DNA from: Planoprotostelium fungivorum
Lineage: Eukaryota > Evosea > Variosea > Cavosteliida > Cavosteliaceae
Assembly (NCBI GenBank): GCA_003024175.1
Contig: MDYQ01000336.1
Span: 1 to 33,545, forward strand
Reading direction: 5' to 3'
DNA: 33,545 nt
Made by a program: the position numbers and the translations under genes. Below, one piece after another: positions 20,872 to 32,129 of this stretch (the first letter of the stretch is position 1; every line of letters begins with the position of its first letter). The notes under the pieces are model-generated. The model saw nothing but the letters and a program-made list of their open reading frames with translations, did not search any database and was not told where the DNA came from.

Positions 20872-23800
20872 TACTGAAATATCGACTTGTCGACCGCCCG
20901 AACGCGCATGTCGGTAAACTCAGGCCTCAGGCTCTCATTCTTCAAGAAAGACAGAGAGAAATCGACCAAGTGTCCCTTCACCATTCCTAGGAGCTTATCC
21001 TTGTCTGGGTCCATGGGCTGCTCTCCGATTACATTCAGTTCGTTCAGGGAGGCAATGCTGTCTTGGGGTATCCCTGGGAATACAGACACAAAGATCTTGG
21101 TGTTGTTGCTGGAGACCAACCTCCAATATTTGTAAGTCACCTGAATGTGTCAGTCCCTTCTTCCGCTCCTCTCCTCTCACCGTCGAAACTGGGTCTGCGA
21201 CCAATTTGATCTCCTCTGGATTTAGCCCCAGATGCTCTCCCCACAGATTGACCCTCAGATTGAAAGCAAATCGGTTGGCCGTGTATTCTTGGCGGTTCAT
21301 TCGAGTGACAAAGCTGTCCGTGTCCTCGATGAGGCAGGCGATCTCACTGTCTCGGTCGCCTCTCAATGACCTGTCTCTGTCATCTCCTATTCACATCGAT
21401 TCACTTCACCTGTCATTGATGTTCGCTGATCCAATCAGCACTCGCCGATCGTCCGTGATCATCAGTTTGGAGTGCACGTAAATCTGCTCGGTGACTACCA
21501 CGTCGTCCAGATTTCCATGAGATCGGAGAGAATGAAAGGTAATGTAATCTAATGGATCTACATCGGGGAACATGGTGTGTATCTGCTCCATGATCGATCG
21601 ACCACCTCGACAGATCGTGTCATATTGCCTATCTTTTTCAGTTCTTCTCCTTTTGTGCCCTCACCATTTCATGATATAACGAATGCCCGCATTCTCTTCG
21701 TACACTCCATCGGGCAGCACTGGAATCAACACAAAAACTCGAAAGACCTAATCCCTTCAGATCCTTCTCATGCTCTTCTCACCTGTCCCTCTCGGATGGC
21801 TCTGATGATTCGTTTCAGAATCTCTTCCGCAATGGTGTTCTCTATACCACCTAATAAGATGTCATCGAATGTACGGTGAGGTCCTCCTCACCACTAGCCA
21901 GTGAACTGATGAAATACTGATTCTCGATGTATATGTAGTGCTCCGCCTTTTGAATCATATCGATCATGGCGTTGTAGATCGATCTTTCCGTGAGGACACC
22001 ACCACTCCACTCAGTGATGGATCTGAGTAATTGTACTCGGCATGTTCCTTTCGTGGGTGGGATGGAGTTGATTGCCTTCGGTATCAGGTACGGATAGTTC
22101 GTCTCTCCATTGAACTCCTTGTGGTGATTCCACCTGTGACTATCAGACAGAGATCTACGTGATGGTTTCACCTTTGAATGAAGTTGTAAGCCACATCTCT
22201 GGCCCCCATTCCGTCCAATCGAACAGAAATATCATGCCATGCCATTCGAGGTACCGTCTCTCTATCAATGTGTTCCTATCGTACAGTCAATCCTATGTAC
22301 ATCTACCTGTGTGTCTATATCCGATCCATCTCCCATTATTATCGATGAGTGTGATATCTACTGACTCTGAAGGGTGCCTCGGGATGGTCTAAAGAGCGCT
22401 TATTTGGATTGGCATAGTCTTTACCTGGCCACAATGTGTTCAAGTGACAGTTATCCACACATCGGTGATCTTGTGTGTCCCATCTTCCGTAGCACAAGTC
22501 CATTCCCCCCACGAAGGCAATATCACCATCAACCACCACAGTCTTCTGGTGGTGCGACCAATTCAATGGCTCCAATGGTGGATGTCGAATCACCTGCACC
22601 TCTCAGTCACCTCCTTTCTCTCAACTCACCTGAATGTTTTCATGTAAACTCAACATCTTCCGTTTCGTTTGCGCGGAATTCAACTGTGGGATGTCAGATG
22701 ACACGGATCAAATAGCGTATCATCCACATTCGACGTGTGATGAAGATCATGAATTCACCTTTACTGCGATGGAAGTCTCCTTCCACAATAAGATGTAAAC
22801 CTTGACACCTTCTCTTGCCTTCCTCCTCAATATCTTATCCAGTCGATCTTCAATCGTGGCTGTCGCATCCCTCTTCATGAACAACTCGGGCGTCATGAAC
22901 CTTGTCCATTCAATGAGACATCACCTCACACAACCCACCAGTCTGTGATATAGATGCTCTCCTTTGCTGCACACATTGCCTCTGCAATTGTCGCATAGGT
23001 CTGCTCTCCGTCGATCAACCAGCTAGCCTCAGTGCCCATTCGAGTGGGTGCAAATGAACGATAAGGGGATTCGATCTCTGCTCTTGTCAAACGTACTCCA
23101 TCTCACTTCTCACCAGTCCACTGTAGAATGGCCCCAACCCATTCCTTCAACTCGGGGAGAGAGTCCAAACCGAACGATCGATTCCACTTGATGTTGCTGA
23201 TCTTGAACATGATGGTGGGTAATTGTAGAGATACCTGAATACCATCAACCATACAATAGATGTCTCTCATTACCGTCAGTGTCGCTCCGACGAGCGGAAA
23301 GACTCTTCGCACGACTTTTGCATCTTCTTCTCCTATCACGGTCAATCGCTCATATCTCATTTCCATTGTATCCTAGGATGTCAATTTGAATCGATGTAGA
23401 GATGGATAGGTGATGAAGAATACCTTCTGTGTCGTAGATGATGAACATCCCTCCGACAACTTGACAGAATCGAGTCCTCCAGTGTGCCACTTTCCCTCCA
23501 CTTCGCTTCACTAGCGATCCTGATTTCTCTGGTGAATACCCTTTTCCTTCCTCGAGTAGTGTCGACGGTTTCACATTGGTTTCAGTCGTGGAGCATGCCT
23601 CTAATGACTTCATCTCTCTACTCCTCACCCTGAATGGTTTAACATGGATGATATGTCCATGGTCACCTGGAGGCGAGAATGGATGCAATGTAGCGGTAGA
23701 ATTTACTGGCGATGTCTGGATAGACGCGGGACAACAAGTTGACGAATGAGCCCTCGATGGCAAAGATCTCCACACCATCTTCAGCCGCTACGACACAGGC

Positions 23801-26800
23801 AGAGGCACCGATCTTGTCTAAGAAGGACATCTCTCCGAAGGTCTCTTCCTCCACCATTACATTCAGCACTCCCACTCCTCCTGATGGAAGCACTGTGGTC
23901 GCCTTGCAGCTTCCTTTGGCGATGTAGAAGATCTTCTCTTGCACCTGTTTCATTCAGCGTCGTCCTCACATGTCATTCCACCTCTCCCTGCTCGAGAATG
24001 ACTTGGTCTTTCTTATACGCCTGGAATTTGGCCCCCCTTCGAATGAACTCCCAGTCCTTCTGCGACAAACTATACACTTCCTCTTCATCCAATGTGGCTG
24101 CACCATCCACCTACGCCTTCAGTCTTGCTTCTCTTCCCTCTCCTACCTTCGTCTGATCTTCCGAGGCCCTCTCACGATAAGTCTTCAGTACTCGATTCAT
24201 CACATTATAACAATTCTCCATGTCCCCTGACTGTTTGAAGTTTCTGAATTCATACTGCTTCATTCAGTCAGGAGATCGTCCTTCACTCCTCACCTTCTTG
24301 TCTCCTTCAGTCCTAATGATGACTCTATCTTTATCTTGCGTGACCGTATGAACTGTATCTAAGGCGATTCTCTCTCTCGTTCGGTGAGCAAAGAATTTGG
24401 ACATGAAGCAGAAATAGTTCTGTGAGATGTACAGGTCTCCGTTCCTTCTTCCTTGCTGGCAGTAGAACTCGTGTATGACTGCCTCATAGGCTGGCAGATG
24501 AAATAATTTCGCATATTTTCTGTCTTTACGAGTCTGAGAAGGATCTACCTCCTGAACTGGCTCCACTGCGGAAGTTGCGAACGTGCGTAACTTGTGGATA
24601 AGATTCTGAGCCACCTTGCACACTCAATCATCCATCGGGATGAGAATGTCGTTTACCTTCTTGTAGAATCTTGATGCCACCGCCGGGTCAGCTTTGAAAA
24701 AATTGTGTAACACTTTGATGTCCACCTATTCGTATGTCATATTCATATTTTTGTTGGTTGGTGAGATCAATTGAGGAACGAATCATGCGGTAATCCACCT
24801 CCGACATAACAACATCAGTGGAAGCAACCACAGAAGCTGATGTCACACCGAAGTGAAGGATGGATAGTTCTCCCAGAATTTTACCAGGCCCCACCGTACG
24901 AATGTTGATGGGTGCTATATATCGTCACAATCGAGATGTTGAGAATATGATTTCAACTCACTCTTGTGATTTGGGTTTGTTTTCATGATTTTGACCATCC
25001 CTGAACGAATGATATATAACCTCCTGTTGAATTCGCCTTGTTTCATGATCACCTACTCCCATCAGAACCTTGTATGGATGAGCCACGCACTTGATCCACA
25101 CTATAATGTTTTGTGATCGATACTCTGGATATCCGGTCGATGTCTTCGTCAGAAGCAGAAGAGATGTCTGATTTTACTTCCTCTCTCAATTGGGCTAATG
25201 ATTCCTCCCGGACGAGTCTCGCCTCGCTCTGTTTATTGTCAGACCATTTGATTGAACTCTGATTTGATTGCAATGTAATTACCGCTGCTCCATCTTGAGT
25301 GTTCGATCTGGATCTAGTGTAGCCACTGTTGGGAAAGTAAAAATCTCTCGATAGAATTTGTGTCCCTAACAGATATGATTTTGCATTCTGATGCTCGACC
25401 GTATCATATGGTGCGCTACGTCTTCTGAGATTCCTCTGAAACTTCAAGATCTTGTTGCCCATCTGGTGGTACTTATGTATGTTGAGGATGTTATCTCCTG
25501 CCATCTCTTCAGATTATGCTTCATCTCATCGCACTGACCCTCCAGCAGATCTGGGTTGGTATAATCTAGGTAAGCCATTTGTGTGAGGAAGACATCTAGA
25601 TAGGGAATCCGAGGGGTCGTACAACTTTTGAGATGTTTCCTGTATAGACCGTACACTCGAGCTGGGTTCATCAGAGTGTCCAGTTGATGGTATTTCTCCC
25701 GAACATCTGGACTCTGCTGCGGTGAATCATCGTTTTCCTCTTTCATCTCACCGATATCTCAGCAATCAATGTTCCGTTAGGATTTCGTATTCCTGATAAG
25801 ATTCCTACCACACCATTGAAATTGTTCAACAGAAAGAGCTCCTGAAGCAGATCAATGAGAATCAAATATAGTGGAGGATCACGTGTGCAATTGACACAAA
25901 CTTCTCGATTACAGACACACGACGTGTGGGATCCATGGCTCCCTTCACTTCAGTTGTGACCCAAGCGATGGTCTGTGTGTTCCATTGTATTGCGGCCGCC
26001 AGATTCGGTGCAGTCCTATTCTGTATGACTCTTGGCTATTCTCTCCTCTCACCTCTCCGAATCTTGCTTCAGCCATGACTGAAACAGGAATTCCTTCGGC
26101 CGGATAGAGAAGAAGAGGTTCCACTCTAAATCTGTCAACACTTGTGCAATAGTCTCAGGCTGTAGACGATCAAAGGGGGTGTTTAATGCGTCGTCGATCT
26201 GTCGTACGGGTGGCTGAATCTCTCCCTAAGGATATCAATGGCTTCAATACACATATCAATGCAATCCGATTCGATGTAGATGGAATTCATATGGTAGAGT
26301 ATCCTCACCCATTTGAGATTGTCGGAGAGAGCTTCCAGGGCTGCTTTGAGAGTGAGGTAAGGCGAATAACCGGGCATGTGGCAAGACTCTACGAACTCCC
26401 TTAATTCCGTTCGCAGTTTCTCATCGTCGATAAAGTCTCGGATCTGCTCCGCTACCCACAAATGAATGGCGTTGGCGATGCTGAACAGAGTCATTCAGAG
26501 AGTTTGATAGATGGATACCATTGCTGCACATGTTGGACTTGTGTAAAATCGGCGAGAGGGGTGGCTCCTGTTGGATCACGGTATCGATTTTCCATTGCCA
26601 GTAGTAGATCCATGGGGAAGATGAAAGCCTGATAAGTGCACAATATTTCTCCTATGTAACACTCGTATTCTGTTCATCGTCGGTCAGTATTTGGTCACTC
26701 GTGCGGATCACGTCACCTTGATCTTTGGTTGTAGTAAGGAACTGGATGAGCGTGGGAAGACTAGCTCCTCTTATCATCTTCTTTCCGTTCTCTGTAAACA

Positions 26801-27253
26801 GCCACAACCCTATTCTGAGTCATTCCCTTTCTTTCTCACACTCGTCACCTTCCACTTCGTCTTCGTCGGATACACTTCGATTAACGTCGGAGTAGCTCCT
26901 TTCTGTTTGACTAGACTCATCACTGATACCTTTTCGATATGAGAATCGTTCAGAAGCGGGATGTTTACCAGGATCATCGTAGGAAGTCGAGTTTTTAGAG
27001 GAGAGATCAGTAGAGGACCGGTGAGAAGTGGAGTTGGTCGCAATGGAGCTTCTCTGTTCATAATCAGATCAATTATATCGTTCGCATTCCGTTGTATGCA
27101 ATCATGGCAGAGACTCACCAGGTGTGACGTGGACTCCCACACATCGCTCATGTTAGAGAGCGTCTCTCGCAATTTTTCGGCAGAATTGAGTTGGCTAAAC
27201 AACTCAGAGTCATTTATAGAGGAAGAGCGATTGTGCTGGCGTCTTTCGGTCAT
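20871..27253 (-). CDS. GbpD-like RasGEF with two cNBDs and GRAM, apparently fused to PH-phospholipase D
   Basis: Thirty-one exons from 27253 to 20871 stay in frame through to 1663 aa. In order: a Ser-rich acidic linker; REM (~114-245; IRGASLPTLIQFL, LCTYQAFIFPMDLL); CDC25 RasGEF (~260-500; LNNFNGVVGIL, RIPYLDVFLTQMAYL); cNBD1 (~573-680; GPGKILGELSIL); GRAM (~690-820); cNBD2 (~821-955; EEETFGEMSFL). This is the domain order of Dictyostelium GbpD, a Rap/Ras exchange factor. Then follow a PH domain (~990-1085; SGSLVKRSGGKVAHWRTRF) and a two-HKD phospholipase D (H1211-K1213-D1218 and H1490-K1492-D1497, with GSANINDRS), which would make phosphatidate from phosphatidylcholine. The join is a 37-nt intron (23666-23630, ccag|gtgacc...cattcag). 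Unspliced, a TGA at 23665-23663 ends a 956-aa GbpD-like protein and an ATG at 23613 could start a 702-aa PH-PLD. Both cNBDs lack the phosphate-binding Arg. Introns are 34-91 nt; 26226-26308 and 23333-23423 are the longest and least certain. Confidence 0.85.
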
Positions 27254-27511
27254 TGATTGGTGTGACAAGCGAAAAATCGAGTTCAACGAAATCTCCCCGA
27301 AAGTGCTCGATCAAAGCCACCGATCCGCGTGGGCATAATACAGTGCCAGGGACGGGACACTTTTTGAATCCAACCCGGGACACACCGGAGTATTATGTTG
27401 CCAGCCGCGCAAAATAATGCACAGATGAGCTCAGCAGAGTCGTGACGGACTTCGAAAAATTTGCTCGCGGTTTGTCGGTCACGCGATTTTCCAGAAAAGA
27501 TATCTATAAAA
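27254..27511. promoter_or_regulatory. Divergent promoter region between the RasGEF gene and an orphan exon
   Basis: 258 bp with no coding sequence between the RasGEF ATG (27253, minus) and the ATG at 27512 (plus). No TATA box or known element was identified with confidence. Confidence 0.4.
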
Positions 27512-27635
27512 ATGATCATAACGCAACGAAAAGACATCATAAAAGAGGTTTTACCACAAGTCACTGCATTACAACTCCGGTCGATTCTCTCTGATTGGGA
27601 GACTGATACGCCGCTCCCTGCTCAGACCACCCCCG
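27512..27635 (+). pseudogene. Orphan first exon of a disrupted or remote gene
   Basis: The plus strand opens with MIITQRKDIIKEVLPQVT and reads 41 codons to a good donor (ccccg|gtgagt at 27635/27636). No following host-type exon in a matching phase was found; AT-rich sequence and the CR element come next. It could be the remains of a host gene split by insertion, or the rest of the gene may lie outside the window. Confidence 0.35.
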
Positions 27636-27908
27636 GTGAGTCTCAACTCTTTTAATTCTCTGCTATCGTTGCTGTTCTCGAACCTTGCGGGTTGCGTCTT
27701 ATGAATTTTGTAATATCTGGCACCTTAAATATACCAATGAGCTGACATTGTATTAGTGTCTTTAATCAGATCGACCAATCAAGATGTTGCTGGTGTGTCC
27801 GTCTATATTAAATGGTTATTGAGTTGACATATCAAAGGGAAAGTTCTGTTTTACCCAAAACGGCAACGCGTCATATCACATGTTCATCGTCGCGGAATAT
27901 CACAATTC

Positions 27909-29458
27909 ATGAAGGATGGTGTCAAACCCCATGGCAATACCACTGTCCCCCGTGTATCAATTGTGCAGGAGATCATCAATTCAAAGGCACCATATATACT
28001 CGTTTGCGCACCTCCATGCACTGGCAAAACTTCACTATCTATCTTGGTGTCTCAGTACATTGTGGATAACACAGACAGACCATGTTGCACATTTTCCTTC
28101 ACAACAATGCCAGACAAGTGAGTGCTGTTGTATGCATGATCACACCAACTTGTGGCCTAGGAAGGGAGATGTATTCTGGATGTCAATAAGAGAAGAGGTA
28201 GAACGAATATTAGATAGTGGTGGTGTGGTTATTGTGGATGAAGTACAGATCTCGTACAACTGCTCGAGACAGTTCTGGCAGAAAGTGAAAGATATCTCCA
28301 TCAAAGCAGAAACAAGAGAAGTGGGTCAATTTATCATGTTTGCTGCCTATGGGACTACATCAGTACACGGTAATCAAATCATACACATGAGATGCATCTA
28401 ATATAATCAGGCCATGGCTTTACACCTGTTGAGCCTATTGAAATCTTCAATACAGACCAAATTTGTTTCACTGCAGAGGAATACACAGAGCTTCTGGACC
28501 GCTATCTGCAATACGAGTACAACTTTGGACCAACCTTCTGCAGTAACTTTCCAAAAGGTTTGAGGACTTGTAGAATGACACTTAATTAATCTAGACCTCC
28601 TCCTCGCATTTGCGGAAAGAATGAGAGGCCATGTTGGTCTGATTGTTTCTGGATTTCGGAATGTACTAGATATGTTCAAAAACGGAGAATTTACTGGCAT
28701 ACAGACGACGCCTCTACCAATCTCACGGTGTCAATCACAACTGTACCATCTTCAACCCCAAAGAACCCCTTCCAGAAGACCTTGTCACAGAGTGTATCAT
28801 GTGCATGGACCCAGAGAGACTGAGGCACGGTCTCTGTCAGGAGGGCACAGCAATCAACACAACCACAAAGAGGAAAATCATCAATGAAGAGCAGAGGAGC
28901 CCCCTGGAGGCTGTCTGGCAGCAGCAGTTCTACAAAGCCTTGTGTAGGGTGCTCTCCACAAAGTACGAAGTCAGCCCAGAGTATGGTCGACTGTGGGGCA
29001 TTCAAGGAAGATTAGACTTCTACGTCAATGGTGAACTCAAGTACGGCTTTGAGCTCCTTAGGGACGGTCGGAGAATCGACGAACACATTGAGCGTTTCAA
29101 CGAGAGATACGCACCACTTGTGGCACCCTCTGGACCCATCAAGACTGCAGTGGTTGTAGACTTCCGCCCCAACTGCTTGTTTAAGCCTGTAAGAACCACA
29201 CTCAATGATCGTGTTGATCTGGATGTCACGCAGAATACCTCTTGGAAATTTTGGAAGGTGGGATTGTTCATTCATTATGTTTGCTCATTAAATAAACCTC
29301 ACAGACACGCAACAGAAACTGAGATCTCTGCCCCTTGTGGGTTCAATGCCCTCCATTCATATGATCCACTGAAATGGACACCGAGACACATCATTGAAGA
29401 GGAAGAGGAATACCAAAACATGAAGATTGATCAGGATGCAATGGTTGATATTGAATGA
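27909..29458 (+). pseudogene. Crinkler-RHS-type (CR) P-loop NTPase with PD-(D/E)XK-like nuclease domain, frameshifted
   Basis: An NTPase part shows a Walker A motif (APPCTGKTS), Walker B (VVIVDEVQ) and a sensor-like block (MFAAYGTTS), followed by RGHVGLIVSG, which is typical of this family. A C-terminal part (EAVWQQQFYKAL, GRLDFYVNG, GFELLRDGRR) fits the restriction-nuclease-like domain of CR proteins. Such genes are common in oomycetes, fungi and amoebae as mobile-element-linked or effector-like proteins. Three typical short introns (28118-28160, 28370-28410, 28558-28594) connect the first part. Between about 28676 and 28690, at a run of five A, the frame shifts by one base, so the product is broken unless this is a sequencing error. 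A 47-nt intron-like segment (29258-29304) near the end may or may not be removed. The N-terminal start is not secure. Confidence 0.65.
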
Positions 29459-30150
29459 GCAGTAAAGCTTCACATTACCAAATTTATCATTGTATTTTAC
29501 TTCACAGCCAGTTTGGTGTTCCAACCAGACCCAGCTTCTGAAAAGAGAACAGATGATACAGTTTTTCTGGTTGGTAGTCAAATGGTGACTACTGAAATAT
29601 GCATGACAAAATTAGTGATCCAAATGTGTGGACACCAACCAGAAAAGCCAAATCAGTACTCACTACTGAGGCAAAATCCATTATCTGTTGTAATTTAACC
29701 ACAATCTGAGACTGTAGATACAAAAATGCATTTGTAGAACGTATTGCATATGCAGTGGATGTGACCTGTAAAAAGATAATAATAACAACATGTATCCAAT
29801 TGTATATGTGATGACATTGTAATGTTTATTTTTGCATCTGACTTAGCTCATGACATTTTTGATATATTTTCCACACAAAAAAAGTTCAAACATGTGGATC
29901 TCAGTCAATTTACTTTTTGCCAGACAAAATAAGGATGCCCTGCTCTCTCTGATCTTATACTTGTGAGAAGATACTTGCCACATTCTTTTCATCAGCAGAG
30001 GTGCATACCCTGTGTATCAATATCCATTATTCAACAAATTATTACCCAATGAAAAAGACTTCTATATTGTTTGGAAGATGTTCATTACAGTCTAGTAACC
30101 CATCATAGTAAAAGGGAATATTATAGCAGATTTCTATACAACTCACCTTG
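29459..30150. other. AT-rich spacer with a transposase 3'-end remnant
   Basis: No gene. 29596-29657 (ATGCATGACAAAATTAGTGA and following) matches about 60 bp at 8000-8062, the 3' coding part of the Mutator-like copy C, so this is a relic of the same element family. Confidence 0.6.
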
Positions 30151-30290
30151 CACTGAATGCTTGCCTCCTGTGTTCTGTTTGGTAATCCTCTGCAAAACAT
30201 TTGTAAGCGCTTGCGCGCTCTGTACTTGCTATATGCAGTCTGTGTGTAAATCTATACACTCAAATCATACAAAGACACAAGGAGGCAAAA
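30151..30290. repeat. Dispersed repeat, second copy of 10641-10781
   Basis: Same orientation as the first copy, from CACTGAATGC to GAGGCAAAA. It is the outer edge of the second copy of the two-copy element. Confidence 0.8.
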
Positions 30291-30335
30291 GGCAGGTGCA
30301 TATGAATAGGCTGAGATCAATTTATTTGAGGCCGT

Positions 30336-30685
30336 TCAATTGTTCTTGAGGATGTCCTTTGCTGCGTCAAGAAAGGCTGGAGTGATGTTGGAAGTGCTAA
30401 CTCCTTCCTCTCTTAGACAAGCTTTCTGACTAGCAGTCCTAGTTTGGGTGATGTAAGACATCTGTTCTCTCTGAGTGTCTCCACCATATTCCCTGGCCGC
30501 CTGTGCGAGATCTGCAGGAGCCTCATAAGCTTTGGGAGGCATGTTTGGTGATGGTGAAGTGCTTGCTTGTGTATTCAGTTGGAAATGACGATTGACCACT
30601 CTGTAATTGGAGAATCCCTCTTCCTCTGCTTCCGCCATGAGATCGTCACCTCGAAGCAACCGGATGTAGTCATGCAGTGTGACGC
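30336..30685 (-). CDS. Unknown 115-codon exon carried by the dispersed element
   Basis: After a ctgcag acceptor at 30686 the minus strand reads GVTLHDYIRLLRGDDLMAEA, EEEGFSNYRVVNRHF, a Thr/Ser/Pro-rich linker, a region with YGGDTQREQMSY, and ITPAFLDAAKDILKNN before the stop at 30336. No family was recognised. The MAEAEEEG start is shared with the other copy (about 11045-11070), where the rest diverges. The 5' exon(s) on the 30690-31129 side are not resolved. It is either a gene of the mobile element or a captured host exon. Confidence 0.4.
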
Positions 30686-30730
30686 CTGCAGAACCTAAAC
30701 CTAATCAGGATACTCCTCCTGGATATCAAA

Positions 30731-31129
30731 ACTGGTCTTGAGTATCCTAGATAAACTCCTCACTCAAAACATTCGTCTCTCGTCTCTAGATCCTTTCTGC
30801 CAGGGCGTCAGGGCTGGCTGGGCTGTTTCTCGAAAATTTCTGGTTTCAGAATTCGCATCTGCAAACCGCACTTTGCGACCGTTGTGATCTCATCCTGCTT
30901 CAATTTCCTGAGGTCTCGCTCGCAAACAGGTCATCCAATACGTCACAGCTCTCATTACGTCATCGCTGCTCCATATTCAACAAGTCAGGTTTCTCTTCAG
31001 GTCTTTGCTCTGTCGTTTGCTGAATCGTTATAGTCTTCCTTTCAAACGCGTCACAGCTAACATCAACTTACTTTGGTTCCTCTCTCACGGTGAGTCCCAA
31101 TCTTTATTCTCCATATTTTTTGTTGCAGC
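30731..31129. repeat. Dispersed repeat, second copy of 11438-11870
   Basis: Aligns with the first copy apart from a ~45-bp deletion. The intron-like end (gtgagtccca...tgttgcag) is kept. It is followed 131 bp later by the complete TIR element. Confidence 0.75.
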
Positions 31130-31260
31130 ATAACCATCAAATGCCAAACTGAATAAATTAGAGTTAAAGATGACATAACTTCAGATCTTTTTTACTACAC
31201 AAGTCTGATGCATTACTTATGTTTCCATCATAGCTTGCCGATATTGCCTTGTCTCAGATA

Positions 31261-32119
31261 AGGACCTGCAGAGACGGACTTGTCTTGGAGACTGTTTCGG
31301 TACAGTCTCTGTCTTGACATCGAGACGCGGTCTTGTCTCGTCCTGTCTCTCACAAACTCGCAAGACGAGACAGAGACGAGACAAACAAATGTGGTCTCGA
31401 CTGTCTCGAGACCGTCTCGGCTTTATTCTTCCTCTTTTCCAGGGATACCATCAAGAACGGCCGTTGACATCACCTCTGCTGTAACCTCTCAGACCTGGCT
31501 GAGATATCATAGGTCCATTGTATCTCCATCTAAGACTCTCTCTCTATTTGAGCCCATCTGATGGAGCGCTGAACCACCTTTTTGCTCGAGAGGGCCAAGT
31601 ATACTAGATCCGATTGCATCACATCTTCAATAAATCAACGGTAATTTGAATAGTTTATTTTTAGACATTGCCAGTGGATGGGAGCAATTAGTGTTTTCAA
31701 TCCACACGCCACTGAAGTATATCCATTGCCTCGTCTCTGCTACGACCTAACCAATCAACAAGCAATCTGACCTCTGATACATCACATCATTCAAGAATCA
31801 CCTGCATAGAATCGTGTGATTTGTTGGGTATAGGCTTGCGTTTAGTGTTGAGGTTTGTTGTGGCCACATCAGGTGGGATATGATGTGATATGTCGTTGGC
31901 TCTGCACCGAAGTTTTTGGATATTGTTCTCATGACTTTCCGGGGAAAATTGTCGAGACAAGACAGAGACGAGAGTTGATTTTGTCTTGTCTTGTTCCGTC
32001 TCACCCAAAAAAAAATTGGCAAGACGAGACCGAGACGAGACAAGCAATTTTTTGTCGAGACGGATCCGAAAATTGCAAGACAAGACAGAGACACGAATTT
32101 TTATGTCTCTGCAGGTCCT
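31261..32119. mobile_element. Complete 859-bp TIR element with TA target-site duplication
   Basis: Bounded by the 15-bp inverted repeats AGGACCTGCAGAGAC (31261-31275) and GTCTCTGCAGGTCCT (32105-32119), flanked by TA at 31259-31260 and 32120-32121. Two GTCTC/GAGAC-rich tracts (31275-31430, 31945-32105) lie just inside the ends and could fold back. No transposase frame, so it is a non-autonomous, mariner-like element. Its right 509 bp reappear inverted at 12225-12722. Confidence 0.8.
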
Positions 32120-32129
32120 TACTTCTAAG

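Noticed and set aside
23746-24156. Plus-strand Arg/Ser-rich open frame
   Set aside because: Antisense to the second cNBD of the RasGEF gene; low-complexity composition only.
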